The position numbers were made by a program, and so were the translations under genes. This document shows positions 8,680 to 18,000 of a stretch of DNA of 64,000 nt, in pieces. Under the pieces are notes generated by a model that was not told the DNA's origin, did not search any database, and was given only the letters and a program-made list of their open reading frames with translations. The DNA is from Sphaerisporangium aureirubrum. Its GTDB lineage: Bacteria > Actinomycetota > Actinomycetes > Streptosporangiales > Streptosporangiaceae. Location: assembly GCF_042658925.1 (NCBI RefSeq), contig NZ_JBHSRF010000049.1, positions 1-64,000 on the forward strand, read 5' to 3'. The first letter of the stretch is position 1, and every line of letters begins with the position of its first letter.

Positions 8680-9590
8680 GATTGCACCTCCGGGAGCACC
8701 ATGGTTCCGATCCCCTCGTCCGTGAATACCTCGAGCAGCACCGAGTGCGGCACCCGGCCGTCCAGCACGTGGGCGCGCGGCACGCCGCCGGTGACGGCGG
8801 CCAGGCACGCCTCCATCTTGGGCACCATGCCGCTGGACAGGCCGGGCAGCATGGCGGCCAGTTCCCCGGCGGTCACCCGGCTGATCACCTGCGCCGGCTC
8901 GCCGTCGCCGGGGGCCGGCCACTGGGCGTACAGGCCCTCGACGTCGGTGAGCATGACGAGCTTGGCGGCGCCGAGCGCGACGGCCAGCGCGGCGGCGGCG
9001 GTGTCGGCGTTGACGTTGTAGACCTCGCCGTCCTCGCCGCGGGCGACCGAGGACACCACCGGGATGCGGCCGTTGTCCAGCAGGGCCTTCACGGCGCCGG
9101 GCTCCACCTCGACGATCTCGCCGACCTGGCCGATGTCGATCTTCTCGCCGTCCACCTCGGCGTGCTTGCGCTCGGCGGTGAACAGGCGGGCGTCCTCGCC
9201 GGACATGCCGACCGCGAACGGGCCGTGCCGGTTGATCGCGCCGACGACGTCGCGGTTGACCTGGCCGACCAGCACCATGCGGACCACCTGCATGGCCTCG
9301 GGCGTGGTGACCCGCAGCCCGGCGGTGAAGGTGGACGCGATGCCGAGCCGGTCGAGCTGGGCGTTGATCTGCGGGCCGCCGCCGTGCACGATCACCGGCC
9401 GCAGGCCGGCGTGCAGCAGGAACACCATGTCGTCGGCGAAGCCGTGGCGCAGCGCGTCGTCGGTCATGGCGTGGCCGCCGTACTTGACCACGACGGTCTG
9501 GCCGCGCAGGCGCCGCAGCCAGGGCAGCGCCTCGATCAGCACGGCCGCCTTGGCGTGTGCCCCGATGTCGGTGCCGGTGTCCGCGCTCAT
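8676..9590 (-). CDS. argB: acetylglutamate kinase
   Basis: The 304-residue amino-acid-kinase-fold enzyme phosphorylates N-acetylglutamate, usually the arginine-feedback-regulated step. VVKYGGHAM (N-terminal lysine and glycine loop), VIVHGGGPQI and the GSSGMVPKM-like segment LSSGMVPKMEAC are present. An N-terminal extension of about 25 residues before the kinase core resembles that of arginine-sensitive kinases. That is suggestive of feedback control, not proof. ATG 9590 overlaps the argJ stop as ATGA. Confidence 0.96.
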   Translation of the reverse strand: MSADTGTDIGAHAKAAVLIEALPWLRRLRGQTVVVKYGGHAMTDDALRHGFADDMVFLLHAGLRPVIVHGGGPQINAQLDRLGIASTFTAGLRVTTPEAMQVVRMVLVGQVNRDVVGAINRHGPFAVGMSGEDARLFTAERKHAEVDGEKIDIGQVGEIVEVEPGAVKALLDNGRIPVVSSVARGEDGEVYNVNADTAAAALAVALGAAKLVMLTDVEGLYAQWPAPGDGEPAQVISRVTAGELAAMLPGLSSGMVPKMEACLAAVTGGVPRAHVLDGRVPHSVLLEVFTDEGIGTMVLPEVQS

Positions 9591-10738
9591 GTGGAGTACG
9601 CCGAGTTCTCGTGGACGTAGTCGGCGGTGAGGTCCGTGGTGTGCACGGTCGCCGAGCGCGTCCCGGCCGACAGGTCGATGGTGATGGTGACGTCGCGGGG
9701 CCGCAGGTCGACCTTGGCGCGGTCGTCGCCGGCGGCGCCGGCCCGGCAGACCCAGATGCCGTTGATGGCGACGTTGACGCGGCCGGGCTCGAAGACCGCG
9801 TCGGTGGTGCCGACGGCGGACAGCACGCGGCCCCAGTTGGGGTCCTCGCCGTGGATGGCGCACTTGAGCAGGCTGGACCTGGCGACGGCGCGGCCGACGG
9901 TCACGGCGTCGTCCTCGTGGGCGGCGCCGACGACCTCGATGGCGATGGCCTTGGTGGCGCCCTCGGCGTCCACCAGGAGCTGCCTGGCGAGGTCGGCGCA
10001 GACCTCGGTGACCCGCTTCTCGAACTCCGCGGCGTCGGGGGACACCGCGGCGGCGCCGCTGGCGAGCAGCAGCACGGTGTCGTTGGTGGACATGCAGCCG
10101 TCGGTGTCGAGCCGGTCGAAGGTGACGGAGACGGCGCGGCGCAGCACGCGGTCCAGCTCGGCGGCGGACACGTCGGCGTCGGTGGTGATGACGCTGAGCA
10201 TGGTGGCCATGGCGGGGGCGAGCATGCCGGCGCCCTTGGCCATGCCGCCCACCATGTAGCCGCTGCCGCGCCGGAAGGCGATCTTGGTGACGGTGTCGGT
10301 GGTGCGGATGGCGTCGGCGGCGGCCAGGCCGCCGTCCCGGGTGAGCTGGGAGGCCACGTCGTCGATGCCGGCGAGCAGGGCGTCGATGGGCAGCCGCTCG
10401 CCGATCAGGCCGGTGGAGCAGACGGCGACCTCGCCGGCGGAGTCGCCGAGGACGGCGGCGACCTTCTCGGCGGTGGCGTGGGTGTCCTGGAAGCCGATCG
10501 GGCCGGTGCAGGCGTTGGCGCCGCCGGAGTTGAGCACGACGGCCTTGACCCGGCCGCCGGTGAGGACCTGCTCGGACCACAGGACCGGCGCGGCCTTGAC
10601 GCGGTTGCGGGTGAACACCCCGGCCGCGGCCCGGGAGGGGCCGTCGTTGACGACCAGGGCCAGGTCGCGGGCGCCGCCGGACTTCAGGCCGGCCGGGACG
10701 CCTGCCGCGCGGAACCCGAGGGGGGCGGTGACACTCAT
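9587..10738 (-). CDS. argJ: bifunctional ornithine acetyltransferase / N-acetylglutamate synthase
   Basis: The 383-residue ArgJ protein recycles the acetyl group from acetylornithine to glutamate and, in bifunctional members, also uses acetyl-CoA. The self-cleavage site is clear: KGAGMLAPAMATML, where Thr179 becomes the N-terminal nucleophile of the beta chain. Start is ATG 10738, 58 bases after argC. Its presence means the cyclic acetyl-group pathway is used. Whether it is mono- or bifunctional cannot be read from sequence alone. Confidence 0.96.
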   Translation of the reverse strand: MSVTAPLGFRAAGVPAGLKSGGARDLALVVNDGPSRAAAGVFTRNRVKAAPVLWSEQVLTGGRVKAVVLNSGGANACTGPIGFQDTHATAEKVAAVLGDSAGEVAVCSTGLIGERLPIDALLAGIDDVASQLTRDGGLAAADAIRTTDTVTKIAFRRGSGYMVGGMAKGAGMLAPAMATMLSVITTDADVSAAELDRVLRRAVSVTFDRLDTDGCMSTNDTVLLLASGAAAVSPDAAEFEKRVTEVCADLARQLLVDAEGATKAIAIEVVGAAHEDDAVTVGRAVARSSLLKCAIHGEDPNWGRVLSAVGTTDAVFEPGRVNVAINGIWVCRAGAAGDDRAKVDLRPRDVTITIDLSAGTRSATVHTTDLTADYVHENSAYST

Positions 10739-10796
10739 GCCCGCTCACCCCCGTCGCGGGTGAGGGGGGCGGTTGCCGTGTGGGGACGGGGCTGAC

Positions 10797-11822
10797 TCAC
10801 GGGGCTACTCCATTGAGAGGAAGGCCGAGTTCTTCTGCCAGGCCGAGGGCGAGGTTGGCGCTCTGCACCGCCCCGCCCGCGGTGCCCTTGGTCAGGTTGT
10901 CGATGGCGATGACGGCGACGACGCGCCCCGCGCGCTCGTCCAGCGTCACCTGGAGCGCGGCGGTGTTGGCGCCGAGGGTCATCGCGGTGGCGGGCCAGGT
11001 GCCCTCGGGCAGCAGCCGCACGAACGGCTCGTCCTTGACCGCCGCCGCGTACGCCTCGCGCAGCGCGGCCGCGGTGAGGCCGGGCACGGCCGGGGCGGTG
11101 CAGGTGGCGAGGATGCCGCGGCTCATGGGGGCGAGGACCGGGGTGAAGGACACCGTGACCGGCCTGCCCGCGACCTGGGAGAGGTTCTGCTCCATCTCGG
11201 GGGTGTGGCGGTGGACCCCGCCGACGCCGTAGGCGGTCGCCGAGCCCATGACCTCGCTGCCCTGAAGGTGGGGCTTGGGGTCGCGCCCGGCGCCCGAGGT
11301 GCCGCTGGCGGCGACCACGACGACGTCCGGCTCGGCGAGGCCCGCCGCGAACGCCGGGAACAGCGCGAGGGTGGCCGAGGTGGGGTAGCAGCCGGGCACC
11401 GCGATCCGCCGGGCGCCGCGCAGCACCTCGCGCCGGCCGGGCAGCTCGGGCAGGCCGTACGGCCAGGTGCCGGCGTGGGTGCCGCCGTAGAAGGCCGTCC
11501 ACGCGGCGGGGTCGGCCAGGCGGAAGTCGGCGCCGCAGTCGACCACCAGAGTGCCCTCGCCGAGCTTCTCGGCGACGGCGGCGGAGCGGCCGTGCGGCAG
11601 GGCCAGGAAGACCACGTCGTGGCCGCCGAGCGTCTCCGGGGTGGTCTCCTGGAGCGTGCGATCGGCCAGCGCGGGAAGGTGGGGCTGGTGCGCGCCGAGC
11701 ACGCTGCCGGCGCTGGCTCCCGCGGTGAGCGCGCCGATCTCGATCGCCGGGTGGCCGAGGAGGAGGCGAAGCAGCTCGCCTCCGGCGTATCCGCTGGCCC
11801 CGGCGACCGCCGCCTTCATCAT
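10797..11822 (-). CDS. argC: N-acetyl-gamma-glutamyl-phosphate reductase
   Basis: The 341-residue NADPH-dependent reductase makes N-acetylglutamate semialdehyde. The Rossmann motif GASGYAGGELLRLL is at residues 8-21 and the catalytic cysteine is Cys145 in VPGCYPTSA. Two ATG codons are adjacent (11822 and 11819), and either may be used. It is the first gene of the operon and is preceded by a promoter with ARG-box-like sequence. Confidence 0.96.
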   Translation of the reverse strand: MMKAAVAGASGYAGGELLRLLLGHPAIEIGALTAGASAGSVLGAHQPHLPALADRTLQETTPETLGGHDVVFLALPHGRSAAVAEKLGEGTLVVDCGADFRLADPAAWTAFYGGTHAGTWPYGLPELPGRREVLRGARRIAVPGCYPTSATLALFPAFAAGLAEPDVVVVAASGTSGAGRDPKPHLQGSEVMGSATAYGVGGVHRHTPEMEQNLSQVAGRPVTVSFTPVLAPMSRGILATCTAPAVPGLTAAALREAYAAAVKDEPFVRLLPEGTWPATAMTLGANTAALQVTLDERAGRVVAVIAIDNLTKGTAGGAVQSANLALGLAEELGLPLNGVAP

Positions 11823-11867
11823 CCCTACCCCCGTCTGCGCATGCGTCCACCCTCATGCTTTTTGTTA

Positions 11868-11903
11868 CCGAGTGAGTATGCATCACCAAGAATCTTCATG
11901 CAA
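11868..11903 (-). promoter_or_regulatory. argC promoter with ARG-box-like operator
   Basis: On the minus strand TTGCAT (11903-11898) and CATACT (11880-11875) are spaced by 17 bases. The same stretch carries TGCATGAAGATTCTTG and GATGCATACTCAC, A/T-rich imperfect palindromes of the ARG-box type, so bound ArgR would cover the promoter. The motif match is by eye. Confidence 0.6.
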
Positions 11904-11952
11904 GTGCGGCAGGCCGCGGACGGGTAGAAACGGAAGAAGCCTCTGTTGTGCG

Positions 11953-11968
11953 TACCAACCGGTCGGTA
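11953..11968. promoter_or_regulatory. TetR-type operator palindrome
   Basis: TACCAACCGGTCGGTA is a near-perfect 16-base palindrome of the ACCGNCCGGTNGGT class often bound by TetR-family regulators in actinobacteria. It lies between GTTGTG (about 11945) and a possible -10 TATCCT (11967), so it would block transcription of the acyl-CoA ligase gene. No tetR gene is nearby in the window. Confidence 0.5.
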
Positions 11969-12020
11969 TCCTCGGCGGTGAGGCACCGGCAACCACTCAC
12001 GACCCGGGAGTCAACCGCGT

Positions 12021-13694
12021 ATGACTGTCACTCACGACCAGGTCCTGGCGATGCTCACCGGCCCGGGCCAGCTCTTCGAGATGGACGAGGTCGAGATCCG
12101 CGGCGTGCACGTCAGGACGTGGAAACACGCGCCCGCCACCTACCGGGCCATGCTGGAGAGCAGCCGCGGCCACGGCGAGCAGGTGTTCCTGGTGTACGAG
12201 GACGAGCGGATCACCTACGAGGAGCACTACCGCCGGTCGGCGGCGCTGGCCACCCGCCTGGCCGGGGACTACGGCGTCGGCAAGGGTGACCGGGTGGCCA
12301 TCGCCATGCGCAACTACCCCGAATGGGTGGTCTCGTTCTCCGCCGTGCTGGCGATCGGCGCGGTGGCCGTGCCGCTCAACGCCTGGTGGACCGCGCCCGA
12401 GCTGGAGTACGGCGTGCGCGACTCCGGGGCCAAGGTGGTCATCGCCGACGGCGAGCGGGCCGAGCGGCTGCGCGACAGCCCCGCCGCGCTGATCGTCACC
12501 CGGCCCGCCGGGGAGCTGCCGCCGGGGGCCGGGGACCTGGCCGAGGTGATCGGCGAGCCGGGCGGCGACGTCACGCTGCCGCCGGCGGAGATCGGCCCGG
12601 AGGACCCGGCGACGATCTTCTACACCTCCGGCACCACCGGCAACCCCAAGGGCGCGCTGGCCAGCCACCGCAACCTCGGCCAGGCGCCGATGACGGTCGC
12701 CTACTCCACCCTGCGCAGCGTGGCCATGGCGGGCAAGGACCCCGCCACGGCGGCGGGCGGGCGGCGGATCATCCTGCTGGCCGTGCCGCTGTTCCACGTC
12801 ACCGGCTGCTTCGCCGTCATGCTGCCCGCCATGTTCACCGGCGGCGGGCTGGTGCTGATGTACCGCTGGGACGCCGGGCAGGCGCTGCGGCTCATCGAGC
12901 GGGAGAAGATCACCATCATCACCGGCGTGCCGACCAGCGCCTGGCAGCTGCTCTCCCACCCCGACTTCGACAAGTACGACATCTCCAGCCTCGGCGGGAT
13001 CAGCTACGGCGGCGCGCCCGCCCCGCCCAAGCTGCTGGAGCGCATCGGCGACCAGCTGCCGAAGCGGCAGGCGTCCAACGGGTACGGCATGACCGAGACG
13101 ACCGCGCTGGCCATCTTCAACGGCGGCCCCGGCTACCTGTCCCGGCCGGACAGCGTCGGCCTGCCGGTCGCCGTCTGCGACGTGGAGATCCGCGACCCGC
13201 TCGGCCACGAGGTGCCGGTGGGCGGGGTCGGCGAGCTGTGCGTGCGCGGGCCCGGCGTGATCGCGGGGTACTGGAACCGGCCGCAGGAGACCGCGCAGAC
13301 CTTCGTCGGCGGGTGGCTGCACACCGGCGACCTCGCCAGGGTGGACGAGGAGGGCTACGTCTTCATCGTCGACCGGGCCAAGGACATGCTGATCAGGGGC
13401 GGGGAGAACGTCTACTGCGCCGAGGTGGAGGCCGCGCTGTACGAGCACCCGGCCGTCGACGACGTCGCGGTGATCGGCATCCCGGACGACGAGTTCGGCG
13501 AGCAGGTGGGCGCGGTGGTCCGCCTCAAGCAGGGCACGTCCGCGACCGGGGAGGAGCTCAGGGCGTTCCTCGGCGGCACCCTGGCGCCGTTCAAGATCCC
13601 GGTGAGGTTCTGGTTCCGCGAGGCCGAGCTGCCGCGCAACCCCGGCGGCAAGATCCTCAAGACGCATCTGCGCAAGGAGACCCTGGGGTTGTGA
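12021..13694 (+). CDS. acyl-CoA ligase (class I AMP-forming synthetase)
   Basis: The 557-residue ANL-superfamily enzyme activates a carboxylic acid with ATP and transfers it to CoA. Motifs in order are the AMP loop IFYTSGTTGNPKGA (about 199-212), the A5 motif YGMTETT, the hinge region GWLHTGDLA and the C-terminal catalytic lysine region PGGKILKTHLRK. The sequence fits a fatty-acid or medium/long-chain acyl-CoA synthetase, but the substrate cannot be fixed. The gene is divergent from argC, and a TetR-type palindrome in its promoter suggests ligand-induced control. Confidence 0.9.
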   Translation: MTVTHDQVLAMLTGPGQLFEMDEVEIRGVHVRTWKHAPATYRAMLESSRGHGEQVFLVYEDERITYEEHYRRSAALATRLAGDYGVGKGDRVAIAMRNYPEWVVSFSAVLAIGAVAVPLNAWWTAPELEYGVRDSGAKVVIADGERAERLRDSPAALIVTRPAGELPPGAGDLAEVIGEPGGDVTLPPAEIGPEDPATIFYTSGTTGNPKGALASHRNLGQAPMTVAYSTLRSVAMAGKDPATAAGGRRIILLAVPLFHVTGCFAVMLPAMFTGGGLVLMYRWDAGQALRLIEREKITIITGVPTSAWQLLSHPDFDKYDISSLGGISYGGAPAPPKLLERIGDQLPKRQASNGYGMTETTALAIFNGGPGYLSRPDSVGLPVAVCDVEIRDPLGHEVPVGGVGELCVRGPGVIAGYWNRPQETAQTFVGGWLHTGDLARVDEEGYVFIVDRAKDMLIRGGENVYCAEVEAALYEHPAVDDVAVIGIPDDEFGEQVGAVVRLKQGTSATGEELRAFLGGTLAPFKIPVRFWFREAELPRNPGGKILKTHLRKETLGL

Positions 13695-13734
13695 CTCCAG
13701 GAACCCCGGTCCTCCTCCGGCCACCCACAGATCA

Positions 13735-13769
13735 TTGATGGCCAACAGATCGTTATCTAGGCTGCTGCC
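13735..13769 (+). promoter_or_regulatory. promoter for a leaderless transcript
   Basis: TTGATG (13735-13740) and TAGGCT (13758-13763) are spaced by 17 bases. The ATG of the next gene begins exactly 7 bases after the -10 element, the expected transcription start. No Shine-Dalgarno sequence precedes the ATG, so a leaderless mRNA is likely. Confidence 0.55.
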
Positions 13770-14819
13770 ATGGGCATCCCGACCGAACCGATCGGCAGCA
13801 TCCCCCGACCCCCCGCCCTCCTCGCCGCCATGTCCGGCGGCGGGGAGACCGAGCTCGCCGCCGCGCAGGCCGCGGCGGTCGCCGACACGATCAGCAGACT
13901 CGAGGCCATCGGCTGCCCCGTCCTGGTGGACGGCGAGCAGTCCAAGCCGAGTTTCGCCACCTATCCCATCACCGGCATGGCCGGCCTCGCCCCCGACGGC
14001 GCGGTCATCCCGTTCGCCGACGGCCACACCCGGCAGCTGCCGCGGCTGACCGCCGGGCCGTTCCGCTACCAGGTGCACGCCGACGCCTATCTGCGCGCCG
14101 CGCGCGAGCACACCGCCCTGCCGGTCAAGCAGGCCGTCATCGCGCCGTCCGCGCTGAGCCTGCTGTACCCGGCGGACGGCATCGAGGGCTATCCCCGCAA
14201 GGCGTTCGTCGACGACCTGCTCGCCGAGGCCGAGGCCGACATCCGCGGCTGCCTGGACGCCGGGGCGCACGTGGTGCAGCTCGACTTCACCGAGGGACGG
14301 CTGTCGCTGAAGCTCGATCCGAGCGGCGGCCTGCTGGACGACTTCGTCGCGCTGAACAACCTGGTGCTCGACCGGTTCACCGAGGCCGAGCGCGCCCGCA
14401 TCGGCGTGCACACCTGCCCGGGCGGCGACCAGGACTCCACGCACAGCGCGGACGTCGACTACGCGGGTCTGCTGCCCAAGCTGTTCGGACTGCGCGCGGG
14501 CAACTTCTACGTCCAGCTGGCGAGCGAGCCGGAGCCCGACCGGGTGCTGGAGATCGTCGCCGCCCACCTGCCGCCGGGAGCCACCGTGTTCGTCGGCGTC
14601 ACCGACCCGATCGACCCGCAGGTGGAGACGCCGGAGCAGGTGCGCGACCGGGTGCTGGCCGCCGCCCGCCACCTGCCGGTGGAGCGGCTCGGTACCTGCG
14701 ACGACTGCGGCTTCTCCCCGTTCGCCGACGACACCTCGACCTCCCGGGAGATCGCGTTCGCCAAGATCGCCGCACGGGTGGAGGGCACCGCCCTCGCCTC
14801 GGCGCGGCTCGGCGTGTGA
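13770..14819 (+). CDS. cobalamin-independent methionine synthase-like methyltransferase (MetE C-terminal domain only)
   Basis: The 349-residue protein matches the catalytic C-terminal half of MetE (UROD/MetE-like barrel) without the N-terminal half. Candidate zinc ligands are the His and Cys of GVHTCPGGD and a late Cys in TCDDCGFSPF. An acidic residue in the QLDFTEG region sits where MetE has its metal-binding Glu. Such core-MetE proteins may take methyl groups from donors other than methyl-tetrahydrofolate, so the donor is unknown here. The start is the ATG of a probable leaderless transcript. Confidence 0.82.
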   Translation: MGIPTEPIGSIPRPPALLAAMSGGGETELAAAQAAAVADTISRLEAIGCPVLVDGEQSKPSFATYPITGMAGLAPDGAVIPFADGHTRQLPRLTAGPFRYQVHADAYLRAAREHTALPVKQAVIAPSALSLLYPADGIEGYPRKAFVDDLLAEAEADIRGCLDAGAHVVQLDFTEGRLSLKLDPSGGLLDDFVALNNLVLDRFTEAERARIGVHTCPGGDQDSTHSADVDYAGLLPKLFGLRAGNFYVQLASEPEPDRVLEIVAAHLPPGATVFVGVTDPIDPQVETPEQVRDRVLAAARHLPVERLGTCDDCGFSPFADDTSTSREIAFAKIAARVEGTALASARLGV

Positions 14820-14937
14820 CCGCCGGGACGCCGTGAACGTGCCGGGCCCGCGGGGACCCCTGATACGGGTCTCCGCAGGTCCGGGCATCGCGGTTGACAT
14901 CGAGTCAGGACATCTGGGGATTTACGCACATCGGCCA

Positions 14938-14966
14938 TTGATCCGGTGTTGGCGCGGACGTATGTT
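14938..14966 (+). promoter_or_regulatory. candidate promoter of the penicillin-acylase-like gene
   Basis: TTGATC (14938-14943) and TATGTT (14961-14966) have a 17-base spacer and lie 45 bases upstream of the start codon. A GGGGG ribosome-binding stretch precedes the ATG at 15011. Confidence 0.5.
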
Positions 14967-15010
14967 CCTCCCAAGATTCGAGCACGCCTCATGTTCTTGG
15001 GGGTCCTCCC

Positions 15011-18000
15011 ATGCACGCACGCCTCCGGCGGGCGCTCACCGTGGCCTCGGCTCTGGTGGTCGTCACGCTGGCATCCCCCGTCGTGCCCGCCTCCGCGGCC
15101 ACCTACTACACGCCGGACGACTACTGCGTCGGCGAGTGCGCGGACGTGCTGCCGCCGGGGCAGAACGGCAACGCCACCCTCGTCGAGATCCTGGCCAACC
15201 AGGCGCTCGGCACGATGCCCCGCCACGCCGGCGACCAGCTCGGCAGGTACGCAGACCTCATCTCCGGCTACACGGGCCTGACCGGCGACCAGATCGCCCG
15301 GTTCTTCAACGACGCGTCGTTCGGCGTGCCCGCCGGGCAGGCGGAGAGCACCGTCAGCCCGCGCGCCGACGTCACCATCGTCAGGGACCGCGCCACCGGA
15401 GTGCCGCACATCACCGGCACCACCCGTACGGGCACCATGTTCGGCGCCGGGTACGCCGGGGCGCAGGACCGGCTGTGGCTGATGGACCTGATGCGGCACG
15501 TCGGCCGGGGCGAGCTGACGCCGTTCGCCGGCGGCGCCCCCGGCAACCGGGCGCTGGAGCAGAGCGTCTGGCTCAACTCCCCCTACACCGAGGCCGACCT
15601 CCAGGCCCAGATCGACCGCCTGCGCGACTCGGGGCCGCGCGGCGCGCAGCTGTACGACGACGTGCGCGACTACATCGCCGGGATCAACGCCTACATCGAC
15701 CGCTGCATGGCCGACCGCAACTGCCCCGGCGAGTACGTGCTGACCGGGCACCTGGACGCCATCACCAACGCGGGCGGCCCGGTGGACTTCACCATGACCG
15801 ACCTGATCGCGGTGGCCGGTGTGATCGGCGGCCTGTTCGGCGGGGGCGGCGGCGCGGAGATGCGGTCCGCGCTGGCCAGGGTCGCCGCGCGGGCCCGGTA
15901 CGGCACCGCGGCGGGCGACCAGGCGTGGGCGGCGTTCCGGTCGCAGAACGACCCGGAGACCACGCTGACCCTGCACAACGGCCAGAGCTTCCCGTTCGGC
16001 GCCGCGCCCGGCGCCACCGGGGTCGTGCTGCCCGACCCGGCCACCACCGGGCCGGTGGACATCACCCAGAACGAGAGCGGGTCGGCGACCACGCCCGCGT
16101 CGGCGTCCTCGGCCAAGGGCGTGATGGACGGCCTGCTGGTGGACAACTCCAAGCCGGGCATGTCCAACGCCGTGGTGATCTCGGCGGCCGAGTCGTCCAC
16201 CGGGCACCCGATCGCGGTGTTCGGGCCGCAGACCGGCTATTTCGCGCCGCAGCTGCTGATGCTGCAGGAGCTGTCCGGGCCCGGCATCCGGGCGCGCGGC
16301 GTGGCCTTCTCCGGGCTCAACCTGTACGTGCTGCTCGGCCGGGGCACCGACTACGCCTGGAGCGCCACCTCCGCCGGGCAGGACATCACCGACACCTACG
16401 CGGTGCGGCTGTGCGACCCAGCGGGCGGCACCGCCACCGTCGACTCCGACCACTACCTCTACCACGGCACCTGCACCGCGATGGAGACGCTGAGGAAGAC
16501 CAACTCCTGGCGGCCGAACGTCGCCGACTCCACGCCGCAGGGCTCGTACGACCTGGTGATCAAGCGCACCAAGTACGGCCTGGTCACCTGGCGCGGCACC
16601 GTCGGCGGGCAGCCGACCGCGTACACCAGCCTGCGGTCCACCTACAAGCACGAGGCCGACTCGGCGATCGGGTTCCAGATGTTCAACGACCCGGCGCAGA
16701 TGGGCGACGCGGCGGCGTTCACCGCCTCGGCGTCCACCATCGGGTTCGCGTTCAACTGGTTCTACGTGAACTCCAGCCAGGCCGCGTACTTCATGTCGGG
16801 CAACGTCCCGGTCCGCCCGGCGGTGGCCGACCCGAGCCTGCCGATGACGGCCGACGCGGCGCACGAGTGGGCGGGCCACGACCCGGCCACCAACACCGCG
16901 ACGTACACGGCGCCGTCCACCCATCCGCAGACCGCGTCGCAGGACTACCTGGTCAGCTGGAACAACAAGCAGGCCAAGGACTACGGCGCCGCGGACGGCA
17001 ACTTCAGCTTCGGGCCGGTGCACCGCGTGGACCTGCTGGACGCGCCGGTCAAGGCGGCGCTGGCCGGGGCGGGCAAGCTCGACAAGGCCGGCACCGTGAA
17101 GATCATGGCGGAGGCGGCCGTCACCGACCTGCGCGGCCAGAAGGTGCTGCCGTTGCTGCTGCGGGTCATCGGCAGCGCCCCGGTGACCGATCCGGCGCTG
17201 TCGGCGGCGGTGTCCCGGCTGTCGGCGTGGAACACCTCGGGGAACAAGCGGCTGGAGACCACCCCGGGGAGCAAGGCGTACGCGCACGCCGACGCCATCC
17301 GGGCGTTCGACGCCTGGTGGCCGAAGCTGGTGCGGGCGCAGTTCCGGGCGGGTCTCGGCGACGGCCTGTACCAGTCGCTGGTGGCCGCCCTGCAGGTCAA
17401 CGAGTCGCCGTCCGGGCACCAGCAGGGTGACTCCGCGGGCCAGCCCACCTCCGCCAACGAGGCGCAGGCGCACAAGGGGTCGGCGTTCCAGTACGGCTGG
17501 TGGGGCTACGTCAGCAAGGACCTGCGGTCCGTGCTCGGCGACCCGGTGGCCGGGCCGCTGCCCGCCAGGTACTGCGGGGACGGCACCGTGGCCGGCTGCC
17601 GGGCGGTGCTGCTGGACAGCCTGTCCGCGGCGCTGGCCGAGCCCGCGGCCACGACCTACCCCGGCGACGACGTGTGCGCGGCGGGCGACCAGTGGTGCGC
17701 GGACGCCATCCAGCACTCGCCGCTCGGCGGGATCAAGCAGTCGCTGATCTCGTGGCAGAACCGGCCGACGTACCAGCAGGTCGTGTCGTTCCCGGCGCAC
17801 CGCGGCGACCCGGTCGGCAACCTGGCGCAGGCCGGGTCGGCGCGGGCGTCCAGCGTGCAGCTGCTGACCTCGCACACGGCGGCCAAGGCGATCGACGGCG
17901 ACCCGTCGTCCACCCGGTGGTCCAGCAGCTACAGCGACAACCAGTGGCTGCAGGTGGACCTCGGGTCGGCCAAGCCGGTGTCCCGGGTGATCCTGCGCTG

